From Mycolicibacterium vaccae NBRC 14118 = CIP 105934 (GTDB lineage Bacteria; Actinomycetota; Actinomycetes; Mycobacteriales; Mycobacteriaceae), in assembly GCF_001552715.1 (NCBI RefSeq), contig NZ_BCRS01000033.1:1-40458 (forward strand): DNA of 40,458 nt, read 5' to 3'. The notes beneath the pieces were generated by a model, which made no database searches, had not been told where the DNA came from, and was given only the letters and a program-made list of their open reading frames with translations. Of this stretch, positions 25,096-32,832 are shown piece after piece. Both the position numbers and the translations under genes were made by a program. Within the stretch, counting starts at the first letter, position 1. The number at the start of each line of letters is the position of its first letter.

Positions 25096-25710
25096 TCACC
25101 GCCACGCGTCGAGCAGTTCGTCGGTGGTGGTCACCGTTGCCAGCAGCGACAGCGTGTTGTCGATGACCGCGGTCGCGTACTCCGTCGGTATTCCGGCGAC
25201 GGCGTCGCGGGGCAGGACCACCCGGTAGCCGGCATTGACGGCGTCCATCACCAGGTTGATGATCGCGACGTTCACCGACACGCCGACGGCCACGATGGTC
25301 CGCACGTCGAGGTTGCGCAGGATGGCGTCGAGGTCGGTGCCGCCCATCGGTCCCACGCCGTGCCAGCGGTGCAGCACGAGATCCGTCGGCTGCAGCCCGA
25401 CCTCGGGAACCGGCAAGGTGCCGGGGCTGCCCGGGGTGAGGTCCACCCCGGACGCGCCGAGTGCGAAGAGCTTGGCGTTGCGATTGGCTCCGCGCCCGTC
25501 GGCGCGCCGCTGCACCAGGCAGTGCACCACCGACGTGCCCGCGCTCCTGGCCGCAGGCAGCAGGCGCGCGATGTTGGGCAGCGCCTCCCGGCGCGCCTCG
25601 CCGGCCAGCACGGCCAGCCCGGCGTCGGGTCCCACCACCGCGCCCTGGCACTCCTGCGTCACCACTGCGGTGTGGGCGGGGGCGACGAGCTCGGCGAGCG
25701 GAATCCTCAT
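25096..25710 (-). CDS. Isochorismatase-fold protein lacking the catalytic cysteine
   Basis: A 204-residue protein with the isochorismatase/cysteine-hydrolase fold. The usual Asp-Lys-Cys triad is not kept. The strand-1 Asp position is Glu (VTQECQG), the Lys region reads VLHRWHG, and the nucleophile loop reads GVSVNVAIIN, with Ala (codon GCG) where Cys is expected. The surrounding DAVNAGYRVVLPRDAVAG is well formed, so this is a non-classical but maintained member and not decay. I recall similar actinobacterial proteins annotated as cysteine hydrolases despite this change. It starts inside the Rieske gene's stop (ATGA overlap) and is surely cotranscribed with it, suggesting a binding or different hydrolytic role in the same pathway. 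Confidence 0.88.
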   Translation of the reverse strand: MRIPLAELVAPAHTAVVTQECQGAVVGPDAGLAVLAGEARREALPNIARLLPAARSAGTSVVHCLVQRRADGRGANRNAKLFALGASGVDLTPGSPGTLPVPEVGLQPTDLVLHRWHGVGPMGGTDLDAILRNLDVRTIVAVGVSVNVAIINLVMDAVNAGYRVVLPRDAVAGIPTEYATAVIDNTLSLLATVTTTDELLDAWR

Positions 25711-26729
25711 GCGGTGGTCGCGCCGGCGGGCGGTACCTCGGCGGGAACCTCGTAGAACCGTAGCGCCCATTTGCGCATCGCCATGTACGGTTTCGCGTCG
25801 ATCTTGGCCAGCGGGGGGTTCTCCACGTACTTCTGATAGCGCCAGATGTCGCAGTCCTCCCAGACGGTCTTGAGGAACTGCCGCTGGACCTTCTCGATCA
25901 CCTCGGGTGGCGGCACGTCCGACGTCTCGCCGGGCAGCTTCGGCCACCAGATCGAATAGAACATGTCCGAGACCTCGTCGTCGACCGGCGTGCAGGCGAA
26001 GATCAGTCGGTGGTTCGACGATCCCTCGAACGCGCTCATCGCGAAGCCGAGGCCGGAGAAGTGGCTGTGGATCTTCAGTGCCATCACGTCGGGGTCCTCG
26101 CTGCGCGCGTCGGGCCAGCCGGTCAGGAACCGCCACTCCTCGTCGACGTGCTCCCAGTGCAGGCACACCGGGGTCACGGTGGCACCGTGCACGTACCGGA
26201 AATGCGAGCTGTCCGGGCCGTTCTCGGCGACGATCTGCGGGTGGACGGGAATGGCGTCCGCGCGGCTGGAGAACTCCGGATACGGCCGGTAGTAGGCGTT
26301 CGCGTCGGTGTCGAACTGCGGGAACTTCCAGAAGATGTCGGGCAGCTCCCACTGCGGGTCCTCGCCCTGGGGCTGGTGCCACATGAAGATGCAGCCGTAC
26401 TGCTCCTTGACCGGGTAGGACCGCAACCTCAGTCCGCGGTTGGGGCGGTCCGGCTGGTAGGGGATGTAGGTGTTGGCGCCGTCGGGCCCCCACCGCCAGC
26501 CGTGGAACGGGCATTCGACGCAGTCGCCGACGACCTTGCCGCCGTGGCCGATGTGGGCGCCGAGGTGCTTGCAGTGCGCCTCCAGGACGTGCAACCGGCC
26601 CGACTCGTCCCGGTATGCGGCCAGATCCTCACCGAAGTACCTGAGCGCCTTGACGTCACCGACCTCGTACTCCGCGGACCAGCCGATCATGAACCACCCG
26701 GTGACCTTCCAGGTGAACGGGACTTTCAT
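25707..26729 (-). CDS. Rieske non-haem iron oxygenase, KshA-like oxygenase component
   Basis: A 340-residue oxygenase component. The Rieske [2Fe-2S] ligands are C53-K-H55 and C73-P-F-H76 (CPFHGWRWG); the mononuclear iron ligands are D173?, H176 and H181 in PDSSHFRYVHG plus a later Asp in WEDCDIWRYQ. The HFxYxH and DIWRYQKYVENPPL stretches resemble KshA, the 3-ketosteroid 9-alpha-hydroxylase, although it is about 45 residues shorter. GGAGGGAG lies five bases before ATG 26729. No KshB-type reductase is in the window. It is divergent from the Baeyer-Villiger-type gene with a perfect operator between, so both oxygenases would be induced together. Ring hydroxylation is the likely role. Confidence 0.93.
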   Translation of the reverse strand: MKVPFTWKVTGWFMIGWSAEYEVGDVKALRYFGEDLAAYRDESGRLHVLEAHCKHLGAHIGHGGKVVGDCVECPFHGWRWGPDGANTYIPYQPDRPNRGLRLRSYPVKEQYGCIFMWHQPQGEDPQWELPDIFWKFPQFDTDANAYYRPYPEFSSRADAIPVHPQIVAENGPDSSHFRYVHGATVTPVCLHWEHVDEEWRFLTGWPDARSEDPDVMALKIHSHFSGLGFAMSAFEGSSNHRLIFACTPVDDEVSDMFYSIWWPKLPGETSDVPPPEVIEKVQRQFLKTVWEDCDIWRYQKYVENPPLAKIDAKPYMAMRKWALRFYEVPAEVPPAGATTA

Positions 26730-26807
26730 CACGACTCCCTCCGGTGTCACGAACGGAGGTCGCGGCAGCGGATCGGCCGGATCCCCCACGCGCTCCTGTA
26801 GACGTCG

Positions 26808-26828
26808 ATACTGTAACAGCAACAGTAT
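26808..26828. promoter_or_regulatory. Two-box operator, perfect inverted repeat ATACTGT-N7-ACAGTAT, site 8
   Basis: Boxes start at 26809 (TACTGTAA) and 26821 (AACAGTAT). It is the most symmetric copy: 7-bp perfect arms around 7 bp. It lies 18 bp from the Baeyer-Villiger-type gene and 79 bp from the Rieske gene. TATCCT at 26826-26831 could be the -10 element of the rightward promoter. Confidence 0.8.
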
Positions 26829-26846
26829 CCTGAGCCCGGAGGAACC

Positions 26847-28475
26847 GTGACGATCGACGATGGCGCTGCCCGGTTCGACGCGATCGTCGTCGGCGCCGGC
26901 TTCTCCGGCCTCTACGCGCTGCACCATCTGCGCGAGCGCGGACTCCGGGTGCGCGTCCTGGAACGGGCCCACGGCGTCGGCGGCACCTGGCTGTTCAACC
27001 GCTATCCCGGCGCGCGCTGCGACATCGAGAGCATCGAGTACTCCTACAGCTTCTCCGACGAGATCCAGCAGGAATGGGTCTGGACGGAGACGATGCCGAC
27101 CCAGCCCGAGATCGAGGCGTACCTGAACTTCGTGGCCGACCGGCTCGACCTGCGGCGGGACATCGCGTTCGGGAGGGACGTGGTCGCGATGACGTTCGAC
27201 GAGCACACCGCCGAGTGGGCCGTGCGGACCTCGGCGGGGGAGTCGTTCGTCGCGCCGTTCCTCGTCGCCGCCACCGGGATCCTGTCGGTGCCGCTGGAAC
27301 CGTCGATCCCCGGGATGGACACCTTCGCAGGCAGATCGCTGTTCACCAGCCGCTGGCCGGCCGACGGCGTGGACCTGGCCGGCCTGCGCGTCGGGGTGAT
27401 CGGCACCGGTTCCACCGGGGTTCAGCTCATCCCGGAGGTGGCCCGGGAAGCCGGACAGCTCACGGTCTTTCAGCGTTCGCCCGCTTACACGCTGCCGTGG
27501 GAGGTGCGCGCTTTCGCGCCGGGCGAGCTCGACGCGCTCAAGGCCCGCTATCCCGAGATCCGCGCCGCTCAGCGCGAGCACCCGGTGGGCGCGGCGCGGC
27601 TGAGCGCGTTCTCGGTGCTGCTGGAGATGCTGGTCAAGCCTCCGCTGAAGTCCGCGTCCCGCGAGGAGCGGACGCGGGCCGTCGAGGAACGCGGCATCAT
27701 GGGCGCCCTCGACTGGGGCGACCTCTTCTTCGACATCGACGCCAACCGGATGGCGGCCGAACTCTACGGCGAAGCGGTCGCGCGTATCGTCGACGACCCC
27801 GACACGGCCAGGGCGCTGACACCGAGTCATCCGTTCGCGTGCAAGCGGCCCATCATCGACCAGGGCTACTACCAGACCTTCAACCGCGACAACGTCTCGC
27901 TGGTCGACCTGCGCGAGGACCCGATCGTGGCCGTGCGGCCCCGCGGGCTGGAGACCCGGGGCGGGCTGCACGCACTCGACGTGCTCGTCTACGCGACGGG
28001 CTTCGACGCGATGACCGGGGCGCTGAGCCGGATCGACGTTCGGGGCCGGGGCGGCGCGTCACTCGGGCGGTTCTGGGCCGAGGAGGGGCCGTTGAGCTAC
28101 CTCGGGCTGGCGGTCGCCGGCTTCCCGAACCTGTTCACCGTGCAGGGGCCCGGCAGCCCCGCGGCTGCGTCGAACTTCGTTGCCGCGCTGGAACAGAACG
28201 TCGAGTGGATCGGCGCCTGCGTGAGCTACCTGCGCGCGCACGGCTACCGCACCATCGAGGCGCTGCCGGAGGCGCAGCAGGAGTGGATCGAGGAGGCCAC
28301 CGCGCTGGTGGCGACCACCGTCCTCGTGCACCCGTCGTGCAACTCCTGGTACAACGGCGGCAATGTGCCCGGCAAGAAGCGCATGTACATGGGTTACACC
28401 GCGGGAATCCCCGAGTACCGCCGGCGGTGCGACGAGATCGCGCAGGCCGATTACCGCGGGTTCGCACTGACGTGA
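26847..28475 (+). CDS. Baeyer-Villiger-type flavin monooxygenase with altered fingerprint
   Basis: A 542-residue class B flavoprotein. It has the FAD site GAGFSG (16-21), the BVMO-specific GGTWLFNRYPGARCD (45-59), the NADPH site GTGSTG (186-191) and YATGFD near the C-terminal side. The type I fingerprint FxGxxxHxxxW(P/D) reads FAGRSLFTSRWP (160-171): the conserved His is Phe, codon TTC. Cyclohexanone or steroid monooxygenase-like ester/lactone formation is expected from the family, but the changed residue makes activity uncertain. GTG 26847 follows GGAGGAA. The hydrolase gene overlaps its stop (GTGA), which fits oxidation followed by ester opening. Confidence 0.92.
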   Translation: MTIDDGAARFDAIVVGAGFSGLYALHHLRERGLRVRVLERAHGVGGTWLFNRYPGARCDIESIEYSYSFSDEIQQEWVWTETMPTQPEIEAYLNFVADRLDLRRDIAFGRDVVAMTFDEHTAEWAVRTSAGESFVAPFLVAATGILSVPLEPSIPGMDTFAGRSLFTSRWPADGVDLAGLRVGVIGTGSTGVQLIPEVAREAGQLTVFQRSPAYTLPWEVRAFAPGELDALKARYPEIRAAQREHPVGAARLSAFSVLLEMLVKPPLKSASREERTRAVEERGIMGALDWGDLFFDIDANRMAAELYGEAVARIVDDPDTARALTPSHPFACKRPIIDQGYYQTFNRDNVSLVDLREDPIVAVRPRGLETRGGLHALDVLVYATGFDAMTGALSRIDVRGRGGASLGRFWAEEGPLSYLGLAVAGFPNLFTVQGPGSPAAASNFVAALEQNVEWIGACVSYLRAHGYRTIEALPEAQQEWIEEATALVATTVLVHPSCNSWYNGGNVPGKKRMYMGYTAGIPEYRRRCDEIAQADYRGFALT

Positions 28476-29590
28476 GGCCGGCCGAACGGATCGTGCGGAT
28501 CGCCGGGGACCTGGCCGGCGTGGTGCCCCGGGCCCATTCCGCGGTGGCTTCCGACACCGGGTGGAACCCGTTGTCGCTCCTGGGGATCCGACAGTTGAGC
28601 GAGGTCGTCCTCGACGAGCTGGCGCTGACCGGGATGACGCTGACCGCGCCGCCGCCCAAGCCGCAACGGTCGGTGGACTCGTGCGCGGCCGCGGCGGCCG
28701 AACTGTCGATGCTGGGGGTGCGCGGTGCCCACGCCGACCCGGCGCCGCTGCGGGTGCAGGCCTGTCGACGCCGCCGGTTCGGCCGACAGGTCTACGAGCA
28801 ACTGCGCTTCGACCACGACCCCGCACTGCCCGCATCCCTGGCCGCATTCGGCGGGCAGGCGCAGGCCGTCGTGCACCTGTGCCGTTCCGGCGAGGCCGGC
28901 AGGCCCTGGCTGGTGTGGGTGCACGGCGCCGGACAGGGGCAGCCCGTCGACCTGCTCGTGTCGCGGGCACGCCACCTGCACGACGAGTTGGGGTTCAACG
29001 TCGCGCTTCCCGTACAACCGGGATGCGGAGTCCGGCGCGACGTGTGGCCGGAGTACCCGAACATGGATCCGCTGGCCAACATCGCGGGGATGATGCGGGC
29101 CGTCTCGGAGGTACGTGCACTGGTGCGATGGCTGCGACCCAGGGCCGAGTCCGTTGTGGTGGCCGGGGTGTCGATGGGAAGCCCGGTGGCAGGGCTGGTT
29201 TCGCATCTGGAGACGGTCGACGGGGTCGCGGTGTACACCCCGATCTCCGGGCTGAACGCGATGATCGCCGCCCACCTGGGTCGCTGGGGACCCTCGGTGG
29301 CCGACACCGCTGCGGTGCTGCGGTCGACGGCCGCCGAGCAGGCGGCCGCCGCGGTCGACTACCACGCCGTCGCACCCACCGCGCCGCCCGAGCGCCGCCT
29401 GATCGTCGGCGCCTGGCACGACCAGATGGCCCGCAGGGAACCCGCGCTCGCGCTGCACGACCGGTGGGGAGGGCGGCTGCACTGGCATCGCGGCAGCCAC
29501 GTCGGGCACCTGTTCGCCGGCGGGGTGCAGAAGGCGTCGGAGGAGTTCCTGCGGTCCGTCGTCGCGCGGACACGCCCGGGTTCCGGCTAG
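28472..29590 (+). CDS. Alpha/beta hydrolase
   Basis: A 372-residue hydrolase with the oxyanion motif HGAG (151-154), nucleophile S234 in GVSMGS, acid D317 in GAWHDQ and catalytic His in GSHVGHL (H343 or H346). An N-terminal stretch of about 130 residues precedes the core domain. GTG 28472 overlaps the flavin monooxygenase stop by four bases (GTGA), so the two are translationally coupled. The pairing suggests hydrolysis of the ester or lactone made by the monooxygenase (inference). Its TAG stop and the stop of convergent TetR 3 share the palindrome CTAG at 29587-29590. Confidence 0.88.
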   Translation: MRPAERIVRIAGDLAGVVPRAHSAVASDTGWNPLSLLGIRQLSEVVLDELALTGMTLTAPPPKPQRSVDSCAAAAAELSMLGVRGAHADPAPLRVQACRRRRFGRQVYEQLRFDHDPALPASLAAFGGQAQAVVHLCRSGEAGRPWLVWVHGAGQGQPVDLLVSRARHLHDELGFNVALPVQPGCGVRRDVWPEYPNMDPLANIAGMMRAVSEVRALVRWLRPRAESVVVAGVSMGSPVAGLVSHLETVDGVAVYTPISGLNAMIAAHLGRWGPSVADTAAVLRSTAAEQAAAAVDYHAVAPTAPPERRLIVGAWHDQMARREPALALHDRWGGRLHWHRGSHVGHLFAGGVQKASEEFLRSVVARTRPGSG

Positions 29591-30201
29591 CCTGCGCCGT
29601 AGGCGCCGACGAGGCGCGCCCGCGCGTAGGCGAGCTCGTCGGCGAACTCGTACGGGTAGGCCTGCATGATCCACTGATAGGCCGCGCCCAGCACGGCGGA
29701 GCCGAAATCGTTGACCGCCCGGGCGATATCGACATCCTCTCGCACGGATCCGTCGGTGACGCCGTGGCGCAGCCCCGCTTCCACGGTGCCGGCCGCACGT
29801 TCCAGCCACATGCGGATGTACGGGTGGGCCCGTGACGTCTTCTTGGCCGCCTCGAAGGTCAGCACGAAGACCGCGCGGCACAGGTCCGGGTCCTCGGCGT
29901 ACAGCAACGCGATCCGGTCGACGTGTGCGAGGGCCTGCGTCATCCCGTCGGAGCCGGGATCAGGTGCCGGGCTCAACTTCTTCTCGTACTCGACGGCGAA
30001 CAACGTCTCCAGCAGCGCGTCCTTGCTGCCGTAGCGGGCGTGCACCATCGCCCGGCTGTAGCCGGCGCGCTGGCCGATCTCCGCCGCCGTCGTTGCCTCC
30101 CAGCCTTTCTCGCCGATCAGCGCGACGGCGGCCCGGAGCAGCCGGTGAGCCGAAAGCTCAAGGCGCTGAGGCTGGGTCAACCCTCTGGCGGGGGAAGGCA
30201 C
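29587..30201 (-). CDS. TetR-family transcriptional regulator 3
   Basis: A 204-residue TetR-type regulator with helix-turn-helix at about 37-58 (ATTAAEIGQRAGYSRAMVHARY), followed by GSKDALLETLF and a helical ligand domain. GTG 30201 starts the conserved region; the Shine-Dalgarno is poor. It is divergent from a phosphotransferase gene across 67 bp that contain no TACnGTAA box, so it probably controls the phosphotransferase-SnoaL-oxidoreductase unit by a separate site. Its 3' end overlaps that of the alpha/beta hydrolase gene by the four bases CTAG. Confidence 0.92.
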   Translation of the reverse strand: MPSPARGLTQPQRLELSAHRLLRAAVALIGEKGWEATTAAEIGQRAGYSRAMVHARYGSKDALLETLFAVEYEKKLSPAPDPGSDGMTQALAHVDRIALLYAEDPDLCRAVFVLTFEAAKKTSRAHPYIRMWLERAAGTVEAGLRHGVTDGSVREDVDIARAVNDFGSAVLGAAYQWIMQAYPYEFADELAYARARLVGAYGAG

Positions 30202-30268
30202 CCTTGCATGTTAATCGCCCGACCTCTAACTTAGTTGCGCGGCGTCAAATAACTGTGGGAGGTCAACG
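30202..30268. promoter_or_regulatory. Divergent promoter region of TetR 3 and the phosphotransferase unit
   Basis: This AT-richer gap holds the small palindrome AACTTAGTT (30228-30236) and an ATAACT further right. Either may be part of a TetR 3 operator, but no clear longer symmetry is visible. GGGAGG (30255-30260) is the phosphotransferase Shine-Dalgarno. Confidence 0.35.
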
Positions 30269-31366
30269 GTGACTTCGGGAACGACCGACGCGGGCAACGC
30301 GACCGCGGTGCCGGGCAGCGTCGCGGGCCTGACGCCGCAGTGGCTGACCGATGTCCTGCACACCGATGCCGGGCTGCCGCGCACGGCTCTGGTCACCGAC
30401 GTCCGCGCCGAGCGGATCGCCGAGGACTCCGGGTTCTCGTCGCTGCTCTACCGCCTGCACCTCACCGGTGACGACGTGCCCGCGACCCTGATCGCCAAGC
30501 TGCCCGCCGAATCCGAGGCCCGCGGCGCGATGGAACTGCTGGACGGCTACCGGCGCGAACTCAGGTTCTACCGCGACGTGGCCGGCCGCGCGCCGATGGA
30601 CACGCCGCGGGTCTATGCCGCGCGGATCGCCGAGCACTCGGTCGATTTCGTGCTGCTGCTGCAAGACCTGCGCGACTGGGACAACGCCGACCATCTCGCC
30701 GGCTTGTCGATGGACCGGACCCGGCTGGCCATCGCGAACCTGGCCGCTCTGCACGCCTGGTCGGCCGATCCCGTCAACTGCTCTGCGCTGCAGAGTTTTC
30801 CGAGTCTGTCCACACCGGTGGTCCGGGAACTGCTGGTGCCTGCGTTCGGGCCGGGGTGGCAGGTGTACCGCGACAGGTCCGGCGCTGCCGTCCCGCGCCG
30901 GGTGGCGCGGTTCGCCGAGCGGTTTGCCGAGTCGGCACCCCAGGCGCTGTCGGCGCTGACCGAGCACTCGATGCTGCTGCACGGCGACATCCGGGCCGAC
31001 AACATGTTCTTCGACGGCGACCGGCTCAAGATCGTCGACTTCCAGTTCGCGTCGGTGGGTTGCGGCGCCGCGGACATCGGCTACCTGGTCAGCCAGGGTC
31101 TGCCCACCGCGGTGCGACGGGGCCATGACCAGTCGCTGGTGCGGGAGTACCTCGGGGCGTTGCGGGACCGCGGCCTCACCTCCTACGGCTTCGACGACGC
31201 CTGGCGGCACTACCGGTTCGCGGTGGCCTATCTGATGATGCTCCCGGTCATCACGCTGATCGGCTGGGACACCTTGCCGGAACGCTCGCGGGCGCTGTGT
31301 CTGGAACTGACTGCCCGCGCCGTCGCCGCGGTGGACGACATCGACGCGACGGAGGTCTTCGCGTGA
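30269..31366 (+). CDS. Aminoglycoside-phosphotransferase-family (APH-like) kinase
   Basis: A 365-residue small-molecule kinase-fold protein. The ATP-lobe lysine is in ATLIAKLP (about K78), the catalytic loop is HGDIRADNMFF (HGD at 238-240, N245) and the Mg-binding Asp is D257 in IVDFQF. Such proteins are frequent beside mycobacterial acyl-CoA dehydrogenase and TetR genes; their substrates are mostly unknown, and some relatives phosphorylate hydroxylated lipids or steroids. GTG 30269. Its stop overlaps the start of the SnoaL-like gene (GTGA). It is an intact relative of the remnant at 11922, though not closely similar. Confidence 0.9.
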   Translation: MTSGTTDAGNATAVPGSVAGLTPQWLTDVLHTDAGLPRTALVTDVRAERIAEDSGFSSLLYRLHLTGDDVPATLIAKLPAESEARGAMELLDGYRRELRFYRDVAGRAPMDTPRVYAARIAEHSVDFVLLLQDLRDWDNADHLAGLSMDRTRLAIANLAALHAWSADPVNCSALQSFPSLSTPVVRELLVPAFGPGWQVYRDRSGAAVPRRVARFAERFAESAPQALSALTEHSMLLHGDIRADNMFFDGDRLKIVDFQFASVGCGAADIGYLVSQGLPTAVRRGHDQSLVREYLGALRDRGLTSYGFDDAWRHYRFAVAYLMMLPVITLIGWDTLPERSRALCLELTARAVAAVDDIDATEVFA

Positions 31367-31737
31367 CCCGATCCGCCCGTGAGGTGGTCGAGCAGTACAA
31401 CCTGGTGGTCTGGAATCAACGGGACTTCGCACTCGCCGAGGAGTTGATGGGCGACAGTGTGATCCGCCACGACGTGGGGGAGTCGTCCACCCTGACCCAC
31501 GAGCAGGCGGTGGCCCGCATCGTCGATCACTGGGACATGTTCTCGGCCATCCGTTTCGACCTCAACCTCGTGGTCGCCGGCGACGACGGAGAGCACGTGG
31601 CGATCGTGTACCAGTCGCCGATGACTCTCAAGGACGGCACCGAGACGACGATCAGCAGTATGGAGATCTTCCGCGTCGTCGATGGCAGGATCACCGAAGT
31701 CTGGAATTGCGGCTACAAGCAAGGGATTTGGTCATGA
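31363..31737 (+). CDS. SnoaL-like/NTF2-fold protein
   Basis: A 124-residue NTF2-like cone-fold protein of the SnoaL/ketosteroid-isomerase superfamily. A helical start (AREVVEQYNLVVWNQRDFALAEELM) is followed by beta strands with RHDVGES, HVAIVYQSP and the end VDGRITEVWNCG, the common SnoaL signature. Relatives isomerise, cyclise or hydrolyse polycyclic substrates, or only bind ligands. The GTG start and the stop both overlap neighbours by four bases (GTGA and ATGA), so it is locked into the three-gene unit with the kinase and the F420-type oxidoreductase. Confidence 0.87.
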   Translation: MTRSAREVVEQYNLVVWNQRDFALAEELMGDSVIRHDVGESSTLTHEQAVARIVDHWDMFSAIRFDLNLVVAGDDGEHVAIVYQSPMTLKDGTETTISSMEIFRVVDGRITEVWNCGYKQGIWS

Positions 31738-32777
31738 CGGGTGCGACGCTGGATGAACTGGGCTACTACCTGCTGGCCGGCGCCGGGGGTGAGGGTCCCG
31801 CCACGCTGATGGACGAGGCCCGCCGTGGTGAGGAACTGGGCTTCGGGACGGGGTTCATCTCCGAACGGTGGAACGTCAAGGAAGCGTCGTCGTTGACGGG
31901 GGCGGCGCTGGCGGTGACCAATCGCATGCAGATCGCGACCGCGGCCACCAACCACAACACCCGCCATCCGCTGATCACGGGCTCGTGGGCGACCACGATG
32001 CACCGGCTCTCCGGCGGCCGGTTCACACTCGGCATCGGCCGCGGGATCGGCGCGATCTACAGCGCGTTCGGGATACCCGCGGTGACCACCGCGCAGATGG
32101 AGGACTTCGCGCAGGTGATGCGCAAGCTCTGGCACGGCGAGCTGATCTTCAACCACGACGGGCCCCTGGGCAAGTATCCGGTGCTGTTCCTCGACCCGGA
32201 CTTCCGGGAGGATATCCGGCTGGCCATCGTCGCGTTCGGACCGCAGACCCTCGCGCTGGGCGGCCGGGAGTTCGACGACGTCATCCTGCACACCTACTTC
32301 ACCCCCGAAACACTGCAGCGTGCGGTCAAGACGGTCAAGGACGCCGCCGAGCAGGCCGGCCGGGATCCGGCCTCGGTGCGCGTGTGGTCGTGTTTCGCGA
32401 CCGTCGGCGACCACCTGCCCGAGGAGCTGCGGCTGAAGAAGACCGTGGCCCGGCTGGCCACCTACCTGCAGGGGTACGGCGACCTGCTGGTCACCACCAA
32501 CGGGTGGGATCCAGCTGTGCTGCAACGGTTCCGGGACGACAAGGTGGTCCAGTCCGTCGGCGGCGGTATCGACCACAAGGCCACCGCCGAGCAGATCGAA
32601 CACATCGCCACGCTGATCCCCGACGAATGGCTCGAGCCTGCCGCCACCGGATCGGCGGAGCAGTGCGCGGCGCGGGTGCGCAAGGAGTTCGACTATGGCG
32701 CGGACGCGGTGATCATGCACGGCGCCACGCCCGACGAACTGGCCCCGGTCGTCGCCGCCTACCGCGCGATGGGGTGA
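31734..32777 (+). CDS. LLM-class (F420-dependent type) oxidoreductase 1
   Basis: A 347-residue luciferase-like TIM-barrel oxidoreductase. Typical parts are GFGTGFISERW, ATAATNHNTRHP, the TLGIGRG strand-loop and RKLWHGE. It probably uses coenzyme F420, as most mycobacterial members of this group do; FMN use cannot be excluded. From memory it resembles the F420 subfamily typified by MSMEG_2249. ATG 31734 overlaps the SnoaL-like stop (ATGA). It is the last gene of the TetR 3-linked unit and ends at a hairpin shared with the convergent carboxylase gene. Reduction or oxidation of a ring ketone or alkene is plausible. Confidence 0.9.
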   Translation: MTGATLDELGYYLLAGAGGEGPATLMDEARRGEELGFGTGFISERWNVKEASSLTGAALAVTNRMQIATAATNHNTRHPLITGSWATTMHRLSGGRFTLGIGRGIGAIYSAFGIPAVTTAQMEDFAQVMRKLWHGELIFNHDGPLGKYPVLFLDPDFREDIRLAIVAFGPQTLALGGREFDDVILHTYFTPETLQRAVKTVKDAAEQAGRDPASVRVWSCFATVGDHLPEELRLKKTVARLATYLQGYGDLLVTTNGWDPAVLQRFRDDKVVQSVGGGIDHKATAEQIEHIATLIPDEWLEPAATGSAEQCAARVRKEFDYGADAVIMHGATPDELAPVVAAYRAMG

Positions 32778-32822
32778 ATCCGGCGCGCTATGCGACACCG
32801 AGGGTGCCTGTGCGCGCCGGAT
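32778..32822. terminator. Hairpin between convergent genes
   Basis: Perfect 11-bp arms ATCCGGCGCGC (32778-32788) and GCGCGCCGGAT (32812-32822) enclose 23 bp that contain a second small stem (CACC/GGTG). It begins right after the oxidoreductase stop and ends ten bases before the carboxylase stop, so it could end transcription from both sides. No T-run is present, as is usual for mycobacterial hairpins. Confidence 0.6.
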
Positions 32823-32832
32823 CCGCAGGGGG

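Noticed and set aside
23500..25755. Long plus-strand open frame of about 750 codons
   Set aside because: It is antisense to ligase 2 and the isochorismatase-fold gene, is His/Arg/Gly-rich and matches no family.
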